A stretch of 64,000 nucleotides of DNA from positions 62,001 to 126,000 of the forward strand of contig JBCNJP010000234.1 in assembly GCA_039602395.1 (NCBI GenBank), read 5' to 3'. Below, in pieces: positions 1 through 11,153 of this stretch (position 1 is the stretch's first letter; each line of letters starts with the position of its first letter). This stretch comes from Deinandra increscens subsp. villosa. Lineage: Eukaryota; Streptophyta; Magnoliopsida; Asterales; Asteraceae. The translations under genes and the position numbers were made by a program. The notes under the pieces were generated by a model, which was not told where the DNA came from, did no database searches, and was given only the letters and a program-made list of their open reading frames with translations.

Positions 1-560
1 CGACAAATGATTATTTATATTAGTCTATGCAAATATATCTATTTTACCATTTTACATAGAACCATGATTTTTGAGTTAATCGATATAAAATATGAAAACT
101 ATATTTTAGTTTAAAACGACAAAGTTTACGGGTTAATAGTCCAAAACATAGTTTTATGGGTTTAGACCTTCCTAGAAACTCATTTAATCAAATTTTAGTT
201 TGAACAAATCCCTTGAATCATCAAATTAAAATAAACAGAAAAATTTGGAGGTTACACGGGTCGAACCCAAAAGAAAAGAGTAAGATGGGATGAATGAATG
301 TTAGCGAACGATGATTTTGGGGATTAGGGTTCAGGTTGTGAGGGAGAGAACATGGGGAAAGGGTGATTTTGGGGATTTTATTAAGAAAAATGGGTAAGCG
401 GGATTCATTTTCATTTTGGGGGGAAATGAACTTTAAGGTTAACTTATTTGGCGGTATTTATTTTTGTTTTGGCATTTTTTTTTGTTAAATAATATTTTAA
501 TGTGAATTTTTAGAAAATATATTTAGTGGAAATTTTAATGAGATTGTGAATCTAATGAAC
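1..560 (-). repeat. LTR remnant related to element C
   Basis: The first 270 bases share an ordered set of words with the right LTR of element C near 43620-43740: an ACCATGATTT block, then AAAACGACAAAGTTTACGGGTT and a TTAATAGTCCAAAA block. At about 250-262 a GGGTCGAACCC word resembles a tRNA B box, as in the C LTRs. The rest is AT-rich without a coding frame. The left boundary is outside the window and the right one is not defined. Orientation is inferred from the match to C. Confidence 0.45.
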
Positions 561-600
561 TTTCAATGAAAATGACTTTTGTCCAAAATTAAAAATTTCC

Positions 601-745
601 AAGCTGACCTGGCAACTCGACCCCAGCTAAAGGCTCTTCCCCTTAGACCCCGCCAGGGGCTGCCGCCCCTTGGACCCCGCCAGGGCCTCCCTCCCCTTGG
701 ACCACGCTTCTCTTGGGGGCGCTGCCCCCGAACCCCCTTTAGTCT
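601..745. repeat. GC-rich CCAAGGGGC/GCCAGGGG hairpin repeat
   Basis: Two to three degenerate units built from CCCCTTGGACCCCGCC and CAGGGGCTGCCGCCCC, ending in GGGGGCGCTGCCCCCGAACC. The units are internally self-complementary (GGGGC/GCCCC), so they can form short hairpins. The same motif appears in the opposite orientation at 63791-63873. The ORFs crossing it in both strands result from its high GC content and triplet-like period and are not credible genes. Confidence 0.7.
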
Positions 746-750
746 TGACA

Positions 751-783
751 ACATTCAAACAAGCTGCAGTTTTGTTTGAATGT
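751..783. other. Perfect 12-bp stem inverted repeat
   Basis: The arms ACATTCAAACAA (751-762) and TTGTTTGAATGT (772-783) are exact reverse complements around a 9-base loop. It sits between the GC-rich repeat and the 20-bp minisatellite. It may be a terminal hairpin of a transposon; no poly-T tract follows, so a terminator reading is unlikely. Confidence 0.6.
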
Positions 784-784
784 C

Positions 785-2020
785 ATATGCAACCTAAATT
801 ACACTAAATTTCCAACATTCAACGGGATATAATCGTGCTCAATTGGGCATAACCGACTCCAACAAGATATAATCGTACTAAATTGGGCATAATAGACTCC
901 AACGAGATACAATAGTACTCAATTGGACATAATTGAACTTAATTGGACATAATCGACTCTAACTGGACATATTCAAATTCATTTCGGAATAATCAAACTC
1001 AATGGGGCATAATCGAACTCGATTGCGCATAATCAAACTTAATTGGGCATAATCGACTCCAGTTGGACATATTCAAATTTAATTGGGAATAATCGACTAC
1101 AATTGGGCATAATCAAACTCAATTGGGCATAATCTAACTCAATTGGGCTTAATCAAACTTAATTGGGCATGATCGAACTCAATTGGGCATAATCGACTTT
1201 AACTGGACATATTCAAACTCAATTGGGAATAATCGAACTCAATGGGGCATAATGAACTCAACATAATCGAACTTAATTGGGCATAATTAACACCAGTTGG
1301 ACATATTCAAACTAAATTGGGCATAATCGACTATAATTGGGAATAATCGAACTCAATTGGGCATAATCTAACTCAATTAGGCATAATGGAACTTAATTGG
1401 GCATAATCGAACTCAATTTGGCATAATCGACTCTAACTGGACATATTCAAACTCTATTGGGCTTAATCGAACTCAATGGGGACATAATCAAACTCAATTG
1501 GGCATAATCGAACTTAATTGGGCATAATCAAACTTAATTGGGCATAATCTAACTTAATTGGGCATAAATGACTACAAATGGGCATAATCGAACTTAATTG
1601 GGCATAATCGACTCTAACTGGACATATCCAAACTCAATTGGGCATAATTGAACTTAATTGGGCATGATCGAATCCGATTGGACATATTCAAACTTAATTA
1701 GGCATAATCGACTACAATTGGGCATAATCAAACTCAGTTTGGTATAATCTAACTCAATTGGGCATAATCGAACTTAATTGGGGATAATCAAACTCAATTG
1801 GGCATAATCGAACTTAATTGGGGATAATCAAACTTAATTAGGCATAACCGAACTCAATTGGGTATAATCAAACTCAATTAGGCATAATCGACTACAATTA
1901 CACATATTCGAACTTAATTGTGCATAATCGACTCCAGTCGGACATAATCAAGCTCAAATAGGCATAATCAAACTCAACTGTGCACAATCGACTCCAATTG
2001 GACATAGTCAAGCTCAGTTG
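785..2020. repeat. 20-bp minisatellite array
   Basis: About 60 tandem degenerate copies of a 20-base unit with consensus AATTGGGCATAATCGAACTC. Common variants change CGAACTC to CAAACTT, CTAACTC or CGACTCC, and GGGCAT to GGACAT. The variants alternate, which suggests a longer period inside the array. There is no open frame of note and no sign of transcription. Confidence 0.9.
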
Positions 2021-2345
2021 GGCCCAATGAAGCATGATGAGGTCGGTCAATGGTTTGTTAGGTCCAATAGTGGCCACTTAGGCCCAATGATGCATGCTTA
2101 GGCCCAATGAAGGCTAATGTGGCCTAATTAAGGTCAGTTAGGTCCAATGAAGGTCAGCTAAGTCTAATAAAGGTCATTTAGAGTCTATGTTGTTCTCTTA
2201 GGCCCAATGAAGCCTGATGAGATTGAGCAATGGTTTGTTAGGCCCAATGGTGGTCACTTAGGCCCAATGATGCTTGCTTAGGCCTAATGAAGGCTAATGT
2301 TACCTAATTAAGGTCAGTTAGGTCCAATGAAGGTCAAAAGGTCCA
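2021..2345. repeat. 180-bp higher-order duplication inside the minisatellite
   Basis: Two copies, beginning at 2021 and 2201, both start GGCCCAATGAAGC and run in parallel through TCAATGGTTTGTTAGG, a CACTTAGGCCCAATGATGC block and TTAAGGTCAGTTAGGTCC. The unit is made of diverged words related to the flanking 20-bp repeat (GGCCCAATGAAGG), so it looks like a locally evolved higher-order repeat rather than an insertion. Confidence 0.8.
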
Positions 2346-2855
2346 ATAAATGTCTGTTAGGCATAATCGACTCCAATTGGACCTAATTAAGGTCAATTGG
2401 GCATAATCGACTTCAATTGGACATAATAGAACTCAATTCAGCATAACCGACTCCAATTAGAGATAATCCACTCTAATTGGATATAATCGAAGTCAACTGA
2501 ACATAATCAACTCCAACGGGATATAACCTTTCTCAATTGGGCATAATCGACTCCAATTGGACATAATCGAACTCAATTGGATATAATTGGACTTAATTGA
2601 AAATAGTCGAACTCAAATGAACATAATCAAGCTCAATTGGACATAATCGAACTTAATTGGGCATAATAAGCTCATTTGGACATAATCAAACTCCATTAGG
2701 CATAATCAACTCTAGTTGAAAATACGTTGATTATGCCATTCAAACCTATTTTCAATTAGAGTTGATTATGCCCTCCCCCCCCCCCCCCCCAAAAAAATTT
2801 GGACATAATCAAACTCAATTAGACATTTTTACTTGTTACCCCCCCCCCCCCCCCT
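2346..2855. repeat. Distal minisatellite with inverted units and two C16 tracts
   Basis: The 20-bp unit resumes here and then flips orientation near 2728-2773 (GTTGATTATGCC words). The array is interrupted by runs of about 16 C at 2775-2790 and 2839-2854. The orientation switch beside homopolymers suggests replication slippage or a breakage-repair junction. Homopolymer length is also where sequencing and assembly are least reliable. Confidence 0.75.
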
Positions 2856-2879
2856 TAAATTTATATAATATACAATATA

Positions 2880-5800
2880 ATTTCAAACTTGAATAGTGGT
2901 GTTTTGGTTTGTTAGAGATTGACCACAGTATTCTCTGTGATTAACACTTTCAACCCCTATTTTCTTTCTCATTGACACATGTAGTCCTCTTGCGTGTTAT
3001 TTGTTTTACGCTGCCACGTCCTAGAGAGAGACGCATGTACTTGCGCCCTTAAATACCCAGCGTTCACTCTTTCTCCTTCCTTTCTCCGTTCAATCAAGTT
3101 CTCGCCTGTTCAGTGGAGTTATCGCCGGTTGAGGTTCGATTTTCGTTTCTTTCTATGATTTTCGTTAGCTTTTGCTGTGTAGTTGATGTTTAGGGTTGTT
3201 TGTTGTTCTCAATTTCTTCCATTTACATTGTCAATTTCTTCGATTAGTGTTGGATTCACAGTAGTTTGGGTATGTGTCTTGGTTTGCGTTTTGCTTTACA
3301 GCGTTTTCGTCGCAATTAATTTTAAGATTACTTATTGCATGTGTTAATTTTACTTTCGTCTTCTTCTTTTTATGCGTCGATTTCTTAGGTCATTTAATTG
3401 ATTTCGCATATGAATTTGGTATCCCATCTGCTACTGAATTTTCTGCATCAAGTTTTTTTCGTCTTCTTTTTTTCTATCTAGGTTTCATGGTTGCATGTAT
3501 CATCTCTATGTGTATGCGTCAATTTCGTAGGTTATTTAATTGATTTCACATATGAATTTGGTATTCCGGTACGGATTTGGTTTCAATGCATTGTCTATAT
3601 GCGTTTGTGTCGTTTTCACGTGTTCAATGTCTCTGTGTTTACACGATTTTGAGTATTCGATTCAATTCAGTGTCAGATCATCATTTACTAACTCAAAATG
3701 AATTTGGTTTCTTCTCAATTAGGTTTGAGATTATCAGTTAGCAACTTAGGTACAAACGTTTCTTCTTTTTTCCTTTTTATTAGTTTTAATTATTTAATGT
3801 GTACAATTTTTTATTTGTTTCAGTGATTTTGCGCATGAATTTAGTTTCCTCATATGAATATGGTTAACTTATGAGTTGGTGTTTTCTTAGTAATGTTTGA
3901 CTGTCATTTAGCATTCAATCCACTAAGTAAATCTCTTTGCTTTTTATGCAGAACTTGGTATTAGAGAATTCTGCGTTCTGTCTGAAGGTATTAACTTTAC
4001 CTTTCAATGCTCTGATTTACATTACTCTATCCTGTCATCTGAAAGCTCAATAGAATAGTGAGTCTTTTATAATTTATAAGTGCACAATAAACTTTAAAAT
4101 AGCATACAGTTAAATCTATTTTTATTCTTATACACAGGTCTATGAAAGCTTTATGTTTATATAAGTATCTACTTATAAGATAGAAGAGGTTCTCAGTAGT
4201 GCTTAAATTTTTTGTCTATTATTAAATACCAATATACCTCTTCATATGTGTACTGGAAGATGTACTGATTACAAAAAGATCAGATGTACATCCAATTGCA
4301 GACAGGCCTATCCCAAGATTTTACTACAACTTTGCAACTTATAAAATGTTGGAAGACAGAGAAAATTCAAGCAACAAACTCCTGACAGGTTAGTTTCAAA
4401 GTGTGACATAGCAATTATATACATTACAAATATTCTAAACTCACAAAAGTTCATAAACAGATTACTTGGGATTGATTGAGAGTGCATCAAATGTGTACAA
4501 GCAAAAGAATTTCAACCTCATGAAGATCAAGCTACTTGACCAAGAGTAAACTTTTACATTCCATACTATTTAACTATTTAGTCTTCTTTCTTAATATTTT
4601 TTAGAGAATCTTAAACATTACTTTGTTAATCTATGTTATCTTTCAAATATATACACTTAGATCGATACACTAATTGTTGATATTAAGACCTTGAAAATAA
4701 TAGATGCTATGTTTTTCTACTTCTATTATTCCATGAATACTAGAACTCTAGAATTTGCTACATGTCATCATGTTTCAGTTTCTATGAATTTTCTATGTTT
4801 AAAACCCCTGATGGACAACAGGTGTGCCACAAGGGCACGTCCCTTTTTCCCCTGGTGAAAAAACAACAGAGGGACCATCTTACTGGTGGTGCCTGTGCTT
4901 TACGAGTTGTTTCTCTCCTTCTTCAGATTAGAGAGTAGGAATTAAAAACTGTGATGTCTACAAATATTTAAAAAAAAAGATTGTAAAGTGTTAGGATGTG
5001 CTTGCGTTATGGTTAATCCTTATTACAATTCCCTCCAAAGAAAAAGGACGATCTCTTCTTTTTCAAGAGTAAAGGCATATTTTAGGTGTATTTTGTGGAA
5101 CCACACAACTTTTTTTATTTATTATTTTTTATATATATTTCTCCTTAGTAACACTTAACAATCTAATATTAATAAAACTTATACATGTTTCTAAATAAAA
5201 TGCAGGTTTTAGTGCAGCTGTGCAGGTTCTTCAAGTGGCTTTGCTACACCAGGTTCGATTTCTTTGTTGTCTTTCATGTTTACTTTTCATGTGACATATA
5301 TATGGTCTGTTCATTTTCTTTGAAGTAGGATCTATTCAAATTTAACCATCAAGATCCACCTTCATAACCAAATTTAACCATCAAGAAAAGAAAATCCACA
5401 GGTATCAATAACTGTTATCGTGTTTACTTATTTTGTCATGTAATATTTTTTTTTCACATTAGATAGATTAATAGGCTATACAAAATGCCCCCTATTTCAA
5501 TCTAGGCTTTTTAAGAAAAGGAAATCCATATGTATCAATAACTCTTATTGTGTTTACTTATTTTGTCATTTAAGTATGTTGATGAACCAATAAGTATCTA
5601 GGCAAATACATAGTCTAATTTAAACACAATCTCAAATCCATATATATCTCTATAAACATTTGTGGCTGAATTTCAATGCTTTTAGTCTCCCATTTTGTAC
5701 TTTCGATTCAGAGTTTACTCATGTCTTCTCTCAGTTTTATATTGAGTATAATGTGAGATTATTTCATCATAACTTTTGTTCTATGGATATTTGTAACTAC

Positions 5801-6434
5801 CTAGCTGCATTTGCGGTTATGATGATGTTGTGTACCTGAGCCCTGTATTATGCTCTTATTATAAGAATCTATACTTTTTGGATTGTAATATCTGTTACTA
5901 ACTGCTGCTACTTGCACATGATAATTACTTGCAATTTGCTATTACAGCCATAGACTCTCACATTTATTTAAAACTTTACCTCATACAATTGTTCTATGTC
6001 GCAGATCTGTTGTTGGTTCAAATTAGTTTTGCTACAATTGAATATGCTCAGTTATGGCAATCTCTAACTATCACTAACCAAACATTTAAAAACTGCAGGT
6101 ACGCCATAAGCAACTGGAGGTATTTTGCAACGCAACACAGCATTGAGATTGACCAGTAAATTCGTCTCCTATATGATTTCAACATCAAAGCACTTTTCAT
6201 ATCTAATGCAGAATGATGAAGGTTGCAAGTAATCGTAAGCTACATGTTTTGGTAGTGGTTTGTAAGAAATAGCCTAAACTCTTCACTTTTGTTCTATATA
6301 TTTTGGTTGGGCTCTAACAAATACCTTAGACATATATAACTCTACTACTACTACTACTATCTTTGCCATGTTCACATTCAGTGGTCACTTAATATGCCCC
6401 GCCGCAACGCGCGGAGGGGTCATCCATCTTGTTT
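2880..6434 (+). mobile_element. Candidate non-autonomous Helitron with gene-like non-coding sequence
   Basis: The right end, 6397-6434, reads as a short GC-rich hairpin (CCCCGCC...GGAGGGG with CGCAACGCGC between) followed after about 10 bases by CATCTTGT in an AT-rich setting. Plant Helitrons end in such a hairpin followed by CTRR-T; here CTAGT would be changed to CTTGT. The interior resembles promoter, 5' leader and introns of a host gene (TTAAATACCC near 3050, pyrimidine-rich leader to about 3120). I found no Rep/helicase frame and could not place a 5' TC end. It could instead be relic gene sequence. Confidence 0.35.
3373..3570 (+). repeat. 141-bp tandem duplication
   Basis: A block TGCGTCRATTTCKTAGGT followed by ATTTAATTGATTTC and CATATGAATTTGGTAT occurs at 3373 and again at about 3514; a weaker third copy of the GCATGAATTT part lies near 3832. 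The copies differ at several positions, so the duplication is not recent. It lies in the gene-like stretch and produces the only small plus-strand ORF there (3274-3543). That ORF is very Phe/Leu-rich and resembles no family I know. Confidence 0.6.
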
Positions 6435-6439
6435 ATATA

Positions 6440-7080
6440 TAATTACCATTCAAACGTTTTGATTTTATTTTGGTATATCTTAACCAATAATTTTTTCTAA
6501 ACCAGTTTTCTACATAAAATTAAAGAAACATTTAATTGAAAATTAATACTTGTTAATTTTTTTAATTTGTTTAAAAACGTTTTAAAAACTGAGCGTTTTT
6601 AAACTAAAAGAACTATATAAAAATGGTTAAAAAACGGTTTTTAAAGTAAAAAGCCTATTTAAAAAACTTTATAATTTTTTTTGTTAAAAACGTTTTCGTA
6701 AAATATTGTTAGAAAGACAACACTTTTAAAAATGATTATCATTTCTTTATTAAAAACTAAAACTGTTCAAAAGTCGTTTTTTAAATTTTTAAGAAAACAT
6801 TTTTATAAAAAACTGCTAAATAAGCGTTTTAATAAAAACGTTTTTTAAAATGTTCTTTTAAATGAACTTTAAAAAAACATATTTTTCTATACTGAAAAAC
6901 TTTTTAAAAAACTGTGGAAAAAACATATTAAAAAATTGTTATTAAAAACGTTTATAAAAACAATTTTATAACAATGATTATCGTTTTTTGTTATGTTATT
7001 TAAAAAATATTTGTTTTAAAATTAAACTATTTTTATAAAATATAATTTTATAGGAGTGAAATATGATAATTTATAAAATC
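6440..7080. repeat. AT-rich stretch of AAAACGTTTT-type palindromes
   Basis: About 640 bases almost entirely of A and T, with dozens of overlapping words such as AAAAACGTTTT and TTTTTAAAAA that can pair with each other. No open frame exceeds trivial length. This could be the interior of a foldback element or an AT-rich attachment region; no terminal repeats were identified. A run of 16 G follows at 7088-7103. Confidence 0.5.
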
Positions 7081-7182
7081 TCTGAGAGGGGGGGGGGGGG
7101 GGGATGAAACAAGTAAAGTAAGGGGGTACGAATAGCCTATCCCCCATATATATTATTAACAAATAATCTTTCCTTAAAAAGT

Positions 7183-7400
7183 TTGATATGGCATGGTGGT
7201 TAAATTCCTTGTTTATGAAGTTGAGGTCACAAGTTCGAGGTTAGGAAAATTTACCTTTTCAGTCTCTTTTTACCAGCATTAATATTTGATAGTACTTATG
7301 TATAACTGAGCGGTATAAAAAGCAAAAAAGTAACTTACTTTGGTGGTTAAGAATGCTCTTCACAAGGCTAGAGACCTGGGTTCTAATCTCGTTTACTACA
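7183..7400 (+). repeat. Two tandem tRNA-derived SINE-like segments
   Basis: The first segment has an A-box-like TGGCATGGTGG at 7189-7199 and a B-box-like AAGTTCGAGGTT near 7231. The second has CTTTGGTGGTTAAG near 7338 and GGGTTCTAATCTC at 7378-7390, followed by an A run. Spacing between boxes (about 40 bases) fits internal RNA polymerase III promoters of tRNA-derived SINEs. Neither folds as a plausible tRNA. No target-site duplication was found. Confidence 0.4.
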
Positions 7401-7451
7401 CATATACTTAAAAAAAAAACTTTGATGGTTAACATTATTAAAACTATTCTC

Positions 7452-8240
7452 GATGATTTATCTTTAATTAAAAATCAAAATTGACATTGTGACCGTAAAG
7501 TACTTACACTGGGATAATGTTTCCTTAGTATAAATTTTTAGTTGCACATAATAAAATGATAGATGACAATATTATACTTATAGTCACATGTTTTTCCATT
7601 TATCATGACCATGATTTATCTTTAGTCACACACCAAAATTGGAACTGTGACCATAAAGTAATTAAACTGCGATAACGTTTTCTTAGTATTAATTTTTAGT
7701 CACACCTAATAAAAAAATGGACCATATTATACTTATAGTCACATGTTTTCTCATTTATCATGACCATGATTTGTCTATAGCCACACATCCAAATTGGAAC
7801 TGTGACCATAAAATATTTAGACTAATATAAATTTTCATTGGTATTAGTTTTCAGTAACACCTAAGAAAATGAAATATGACCATATTATACTTAGAGTCAC
7901 ATGTTTGCCCATTTATCATGATGATGATTTATCTTTATTCACACATCCAAATTGGAACTGTGACCATAAAATATTTAGACTGACATAAATTTTCCTTAGT
8001 ATTAGCTTTTAGTCACACCAAAGAAAATGACAAATGACCATATTATACTATAGTCACATGTTTGGCCATTTATCATGACGATGATTTATCTTTAGTCACA
8101 CATTCAAAATGGAAATGTGACCATAAACGGTAACTTACAGTCGCACTAATAATTATTTTGATCAAAATATCTTAACTTACTGTCACACTCAAACTTAACG
8201 TGTCAATATATATTACATTTATCCACATTTAATCACATAA
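7452..8240. repeat. Five-copy 157-bp tandem repeat rich in GTCACA
   Basis: The word TGATTTATCTTTA recurs at 7454, 7612, 7767, 7925 and 8082, giving periods of 155-158. Each unit carries a GTCACACA block, AATTGGAACTGTGACCATAAA, a TTAGTATTA...TTTAGTCACACC block and ATAGTCACATGTTT...TTTATCATGA. The GTCACA/TGTGAC words occur in both orientations. Clustered short motifs in both orientations are typical of the subterminal regions of CACTA or Mutator-like transposons, but no terminal repeat was recognised. Confidence 0.65.
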
Positions 8241-8490
8241 ACAATTGCTCCATGTGACCATATGCGTATTTATAGTCTCTCATAAATACTATCACAAAAC
8301 CTGTCGCAAATAGTGACATTGGGTCATAATGTTAAAAATGTGACTCATAATTGTCACACATGTAATTATAAGTGTGACCATAGTATCTGATCGGGCTTGC
8401 AAAGGTCACAAAAAACAATCTTAAATGTCACCAAAACATTTCCAGAAAATAAAAAATGACCTACGGTGACACTTTAAGTCAAAATTGTCG
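8241..8490. repeat. GTCACA/TGTGAC-rich flank of the 157-bp array
   Basis: GTCACA or TGTGAC occurs roughly every 20-30 bases (for example near 8275, 8310, 8340, 8358, 8378, 8405, 8467). It probably belongs to the same DNA transposon as the preceding array. Its right edge abuts the A-type LTR, so the transposon may have truncated that LTR. Confidence 0.45.
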
Positions 8491-10560
8491 CATGGCCGTT
8501 CCCGAGAAAGTGTGACTGAAGTTCATATTTGTACTAATGAATATTGTACCTGTTATAAATTCCTATGGTTAAACCAGCACTCCGGGGTTACGATCCTACG
8601 ACTACACACCTCCCCTTATGGACTAGGCATATACGCCATCACCCGACCCCTAATGGGTCCAACAAACGGGTATGAGACACCATGATCAACCATCTACAGT
8701 TGTATAGGTGCAATATATGTCTCTGTGGCCAACACTCCGACCCAAATTAACCATACTAATCAACATGAACATCAAGTAGCATGTGAATTTAAATTTATAA
8801 CACGGTAACAAAATACCTAAGCACAGTAATATAAATAACTAACAATTTGTCATGGTTCATGTACACCCCAAAACAGTTAAAATAAAGAGTAGTGGAAAAG
8901 CTATCAACTCACAAATTCTCAAACGGTGGAAACAACAAACGTCACAGGACACGAGAGATCCAAAGTCCAGATGTGTCGCATATGCAAGTCTATAATATGA
9001 TATAGATATACTTATATTAGTACCTACTCCAAGATATATATATGCAACAAGTAATTAGCAGCAACGATTGACAACCAAACGGGAAGTTGAATAGCATTCC
9101 CGGGAACATACCGAGTGGATGACAAACACCCGACGAGATCATCGGGCCCAACCGAGTAGTGAAATATCATTACTGGAAACCAACATGCCCATACTCGTAA
9201 TTAGAACCAAACCGGGTTGCTCGATATTTACCAAACCTCAAATTAAAACAAATCAACCAAACTGCCATGGGGTATATGTGGACCGCAAGCCAACCGAAAG
9301 CGAACCATTGTGACTTCCCGGGCGATGCGGATCGCATAAATTAAACAAAACAGTCATGCTATCCGCATCGACTAATTTGTCCTGTAGTGGGTTTTTGCCA
9401 TTTTTTAAATTTACCCCGTTTCGAAAATGAAGTTTTGTTCTAAACACTTCCAGTAGCAACATATAAAAAATTTAGGCACTGAGGCCATACCATTTAAAAC
9501 TTACAAGTCCCAGTTATTCCTCAATTTTATCCTAAACCAAATACGAGCGGGTTTTAACCAAATCCAACACTTCCAACCCATTTATTTCCACTCTAGGACT
9601 GACATGAACTCAGATTTTAAGGCCCAAGGCCATTGAGATTCCCTTATGACTTTAACCATTCTTCAATAATTCCAAAATACTCGGTTTTCAGGTTTTAACA
9701 CCAATTTCACTAACCTTGGGGGTCCACCTCTATGATCCAAACTCATTTTGTAGCAATTGGCTACTGAGATGGTCATGTATCCCAGACCAAAACTCATTTT
9801 CTCAAGAAAATCCCGAATCAATAACATGCATGCATTAAAAGCTTGTACCTTGTGCAACATGACTTGTACATACCAAGCACTCCAAATGGGGTTTTTTTTC
9901 CAACCTTCAGCACTCTTGATTGTTCCATAACTCAAACCAAGCCTTGCATGTATCATCACAACTCAGTTTAGAGGTAGGTTTCCTAAGAAAAATAATCAAA
10001 TCAAAACCGAATACAAACTCACATTGAATTCACTAGCACATTCTCCCAATACCATTAGATCATCATAGATCATCCATTCATGCCCTAATTTCTGACGATT
10101 ACTAACTATTCATATGTGGTTCCAGAATACATAGCTCAAAATGGGAATAGAAAACAACTAGTAGCTTACCAAAGCTTCATAAAACCCAATGAGCTTGAAA
10201 CTTGATGGTTGAAGCTCCCACTGGCCGAATTCTATCTCCACAGGGGTGAATGAATTGAGAGGAGAGTGTTCTTCAGCTGGTTAGGGGAGAAGTGATCAGA
10301 TTTGTGAAGAAACACACTATTTATAGTTATGGGGCCAATGTGGATCGCATAACATGAACAAGAGGGGCCATGCGCTCCACATGGAGCGCGAATGGCACGC
10401 GGAGCCTAACTCGACAGGTCGCCAACCCGAACCGAAGATCCATCGGGCATGCAGACCGCATGCATTTAATCCAAAGCCTCATGCGATTCGCATGAAGTCA
10501 AAAATTTCCGTTTTCTTTTATTTTTCTTATGTAATTCCAATTCCGATCTCGATGGTTTTA
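8490..10560 (-). repeat. 3' LTR of gypsy element A
   Basis: This non-coding stretch follows the chromodomain end on the minus strand. It includes a TATA box (TATAAATA on the minus strand near 10317-10325), a pyrimidine-rich leader, and a GGTAAGC donor-like word near 10165-10172. Its segment 10050-10560 matches, in inverted orientation, 51735-52124 plus 60918-61052. The left edge is not a clean CA/TG terminus and meets GTCACA-rich sequence. The pol/LTR junction is also unclear because the shared CATCTGGTAAAACC block is read as the last residues of pol. Confidence 0.6.
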
Positions 10561-10648
10561 CCAGATGGGGGTACATACTTCGCATGTCTGCCTCATATTC
10601 CCACGTATGCTCGGGTCCACGCCGAGCATTCCACTTAACTTTTACCAT
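10560..10648 (-). pseudogene. Chromodomain-like C-terminal tail of gypsy A polyprotein
   Basis: The minus-strand frame reads VKVKWNARRGPEHTWEYEAD followed by MRSMYPHL. This matches the end of chromovirus polyproteins: a beta strand VKVxW, then HTWExE and a terminal MxxxYPHL. In those elements the chromodomain follows integrase and can steer integration to modified chromatin. Here it is separated from the integrase C-terminal piece (10828-11153) by about 180 bases with frame breaks. The frame continues to 10466 into what is probably LTR sequence. Confidence 0.75.
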
Positions 10649-10827
10649 CAGGATCTTCTTTTTGCGTAACTTCTTAAAAATCCTCTCAACAATCTCAACC
10701 GGCCTTTTCTGTAAAGTTCAGCTTCTCATCCACACGAATTTATTTCAATGGAGTCACTAGGGCTTTATCAACCATACATTTACACAAATTAGATACATAA
10801 AATACATCGTGAACTCCACTAAGTTCT

Positions 10828-11153
10828 TCAGGCAAATCCAATATAACGAGGGCTCAACTTCCCCCTCTTTCCAAACCGAATAATCCCCTTCCAAGGGGAT
10901 ATCCTAGGCACTACCATGTCTCCTTCTTTGAATTCCAATGGCCTACAACGACGATCGGCATAACACTTTTGCCGATCCTGAGCAGCTTTGAGATTTTTCT
11001 GAATTTCTCGAACCTTGTCGTTCGTAGCCATGACCAGCTCAGGTCCGGTGAGTTGTCCTTCTCCAAATTCAGACCAACACAACGGAGTTCTGCATTTCCT
11101 GTCGTATAAAGCCTCAAATGGCGCCATTTATATGCTAGAGTGATAGCTGTTAT
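10828..11153 (-). pseudogene. Gypsy A integrase C-terminal part, left of insertion B
   Basis: The frame starts MAPFEALYDRKCRTPLCWSE, then LTGPELV, the basic DRQKCYADRRCRPLEF stretch, and a VPRISPWKGIIRFGKRGKLS block. These are standard landmarks of gypsy integrase between the catalytic core and the C-terminal domain (family knowledge). The final GPF-type block has decayed. Element B enters immediately upstream of MAPFEAL; the preceding codons are found across the insertion at 20040-20117. Confidence 0.9.
11149..11153. other. Target-site duplication of B, left copy (GTTAT)
   Basis: GTTAT immediately precedes the LTR start TGTCACA and is repeated at 20040-20044 just after the right LTR. This 5-bp duplication is the normal product of LTR retrotransposon integration and fixes both ends of element B. 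Confidence 0.9.

Noticed and set aside
2775..2854. C16 runs and the G runs at 7088-7103 and 50871-50902 as i-motif or G-quadruplex switches
   Set aside because: Homopolymers can form such structures, but nothing nearby ties them to a function, and run length is prone to sequencing error.
785..2855. CRISPR-like array
   Set aside because: Units are contiguous 20-bp tandem repeats without unique spacers, in a plant genome.
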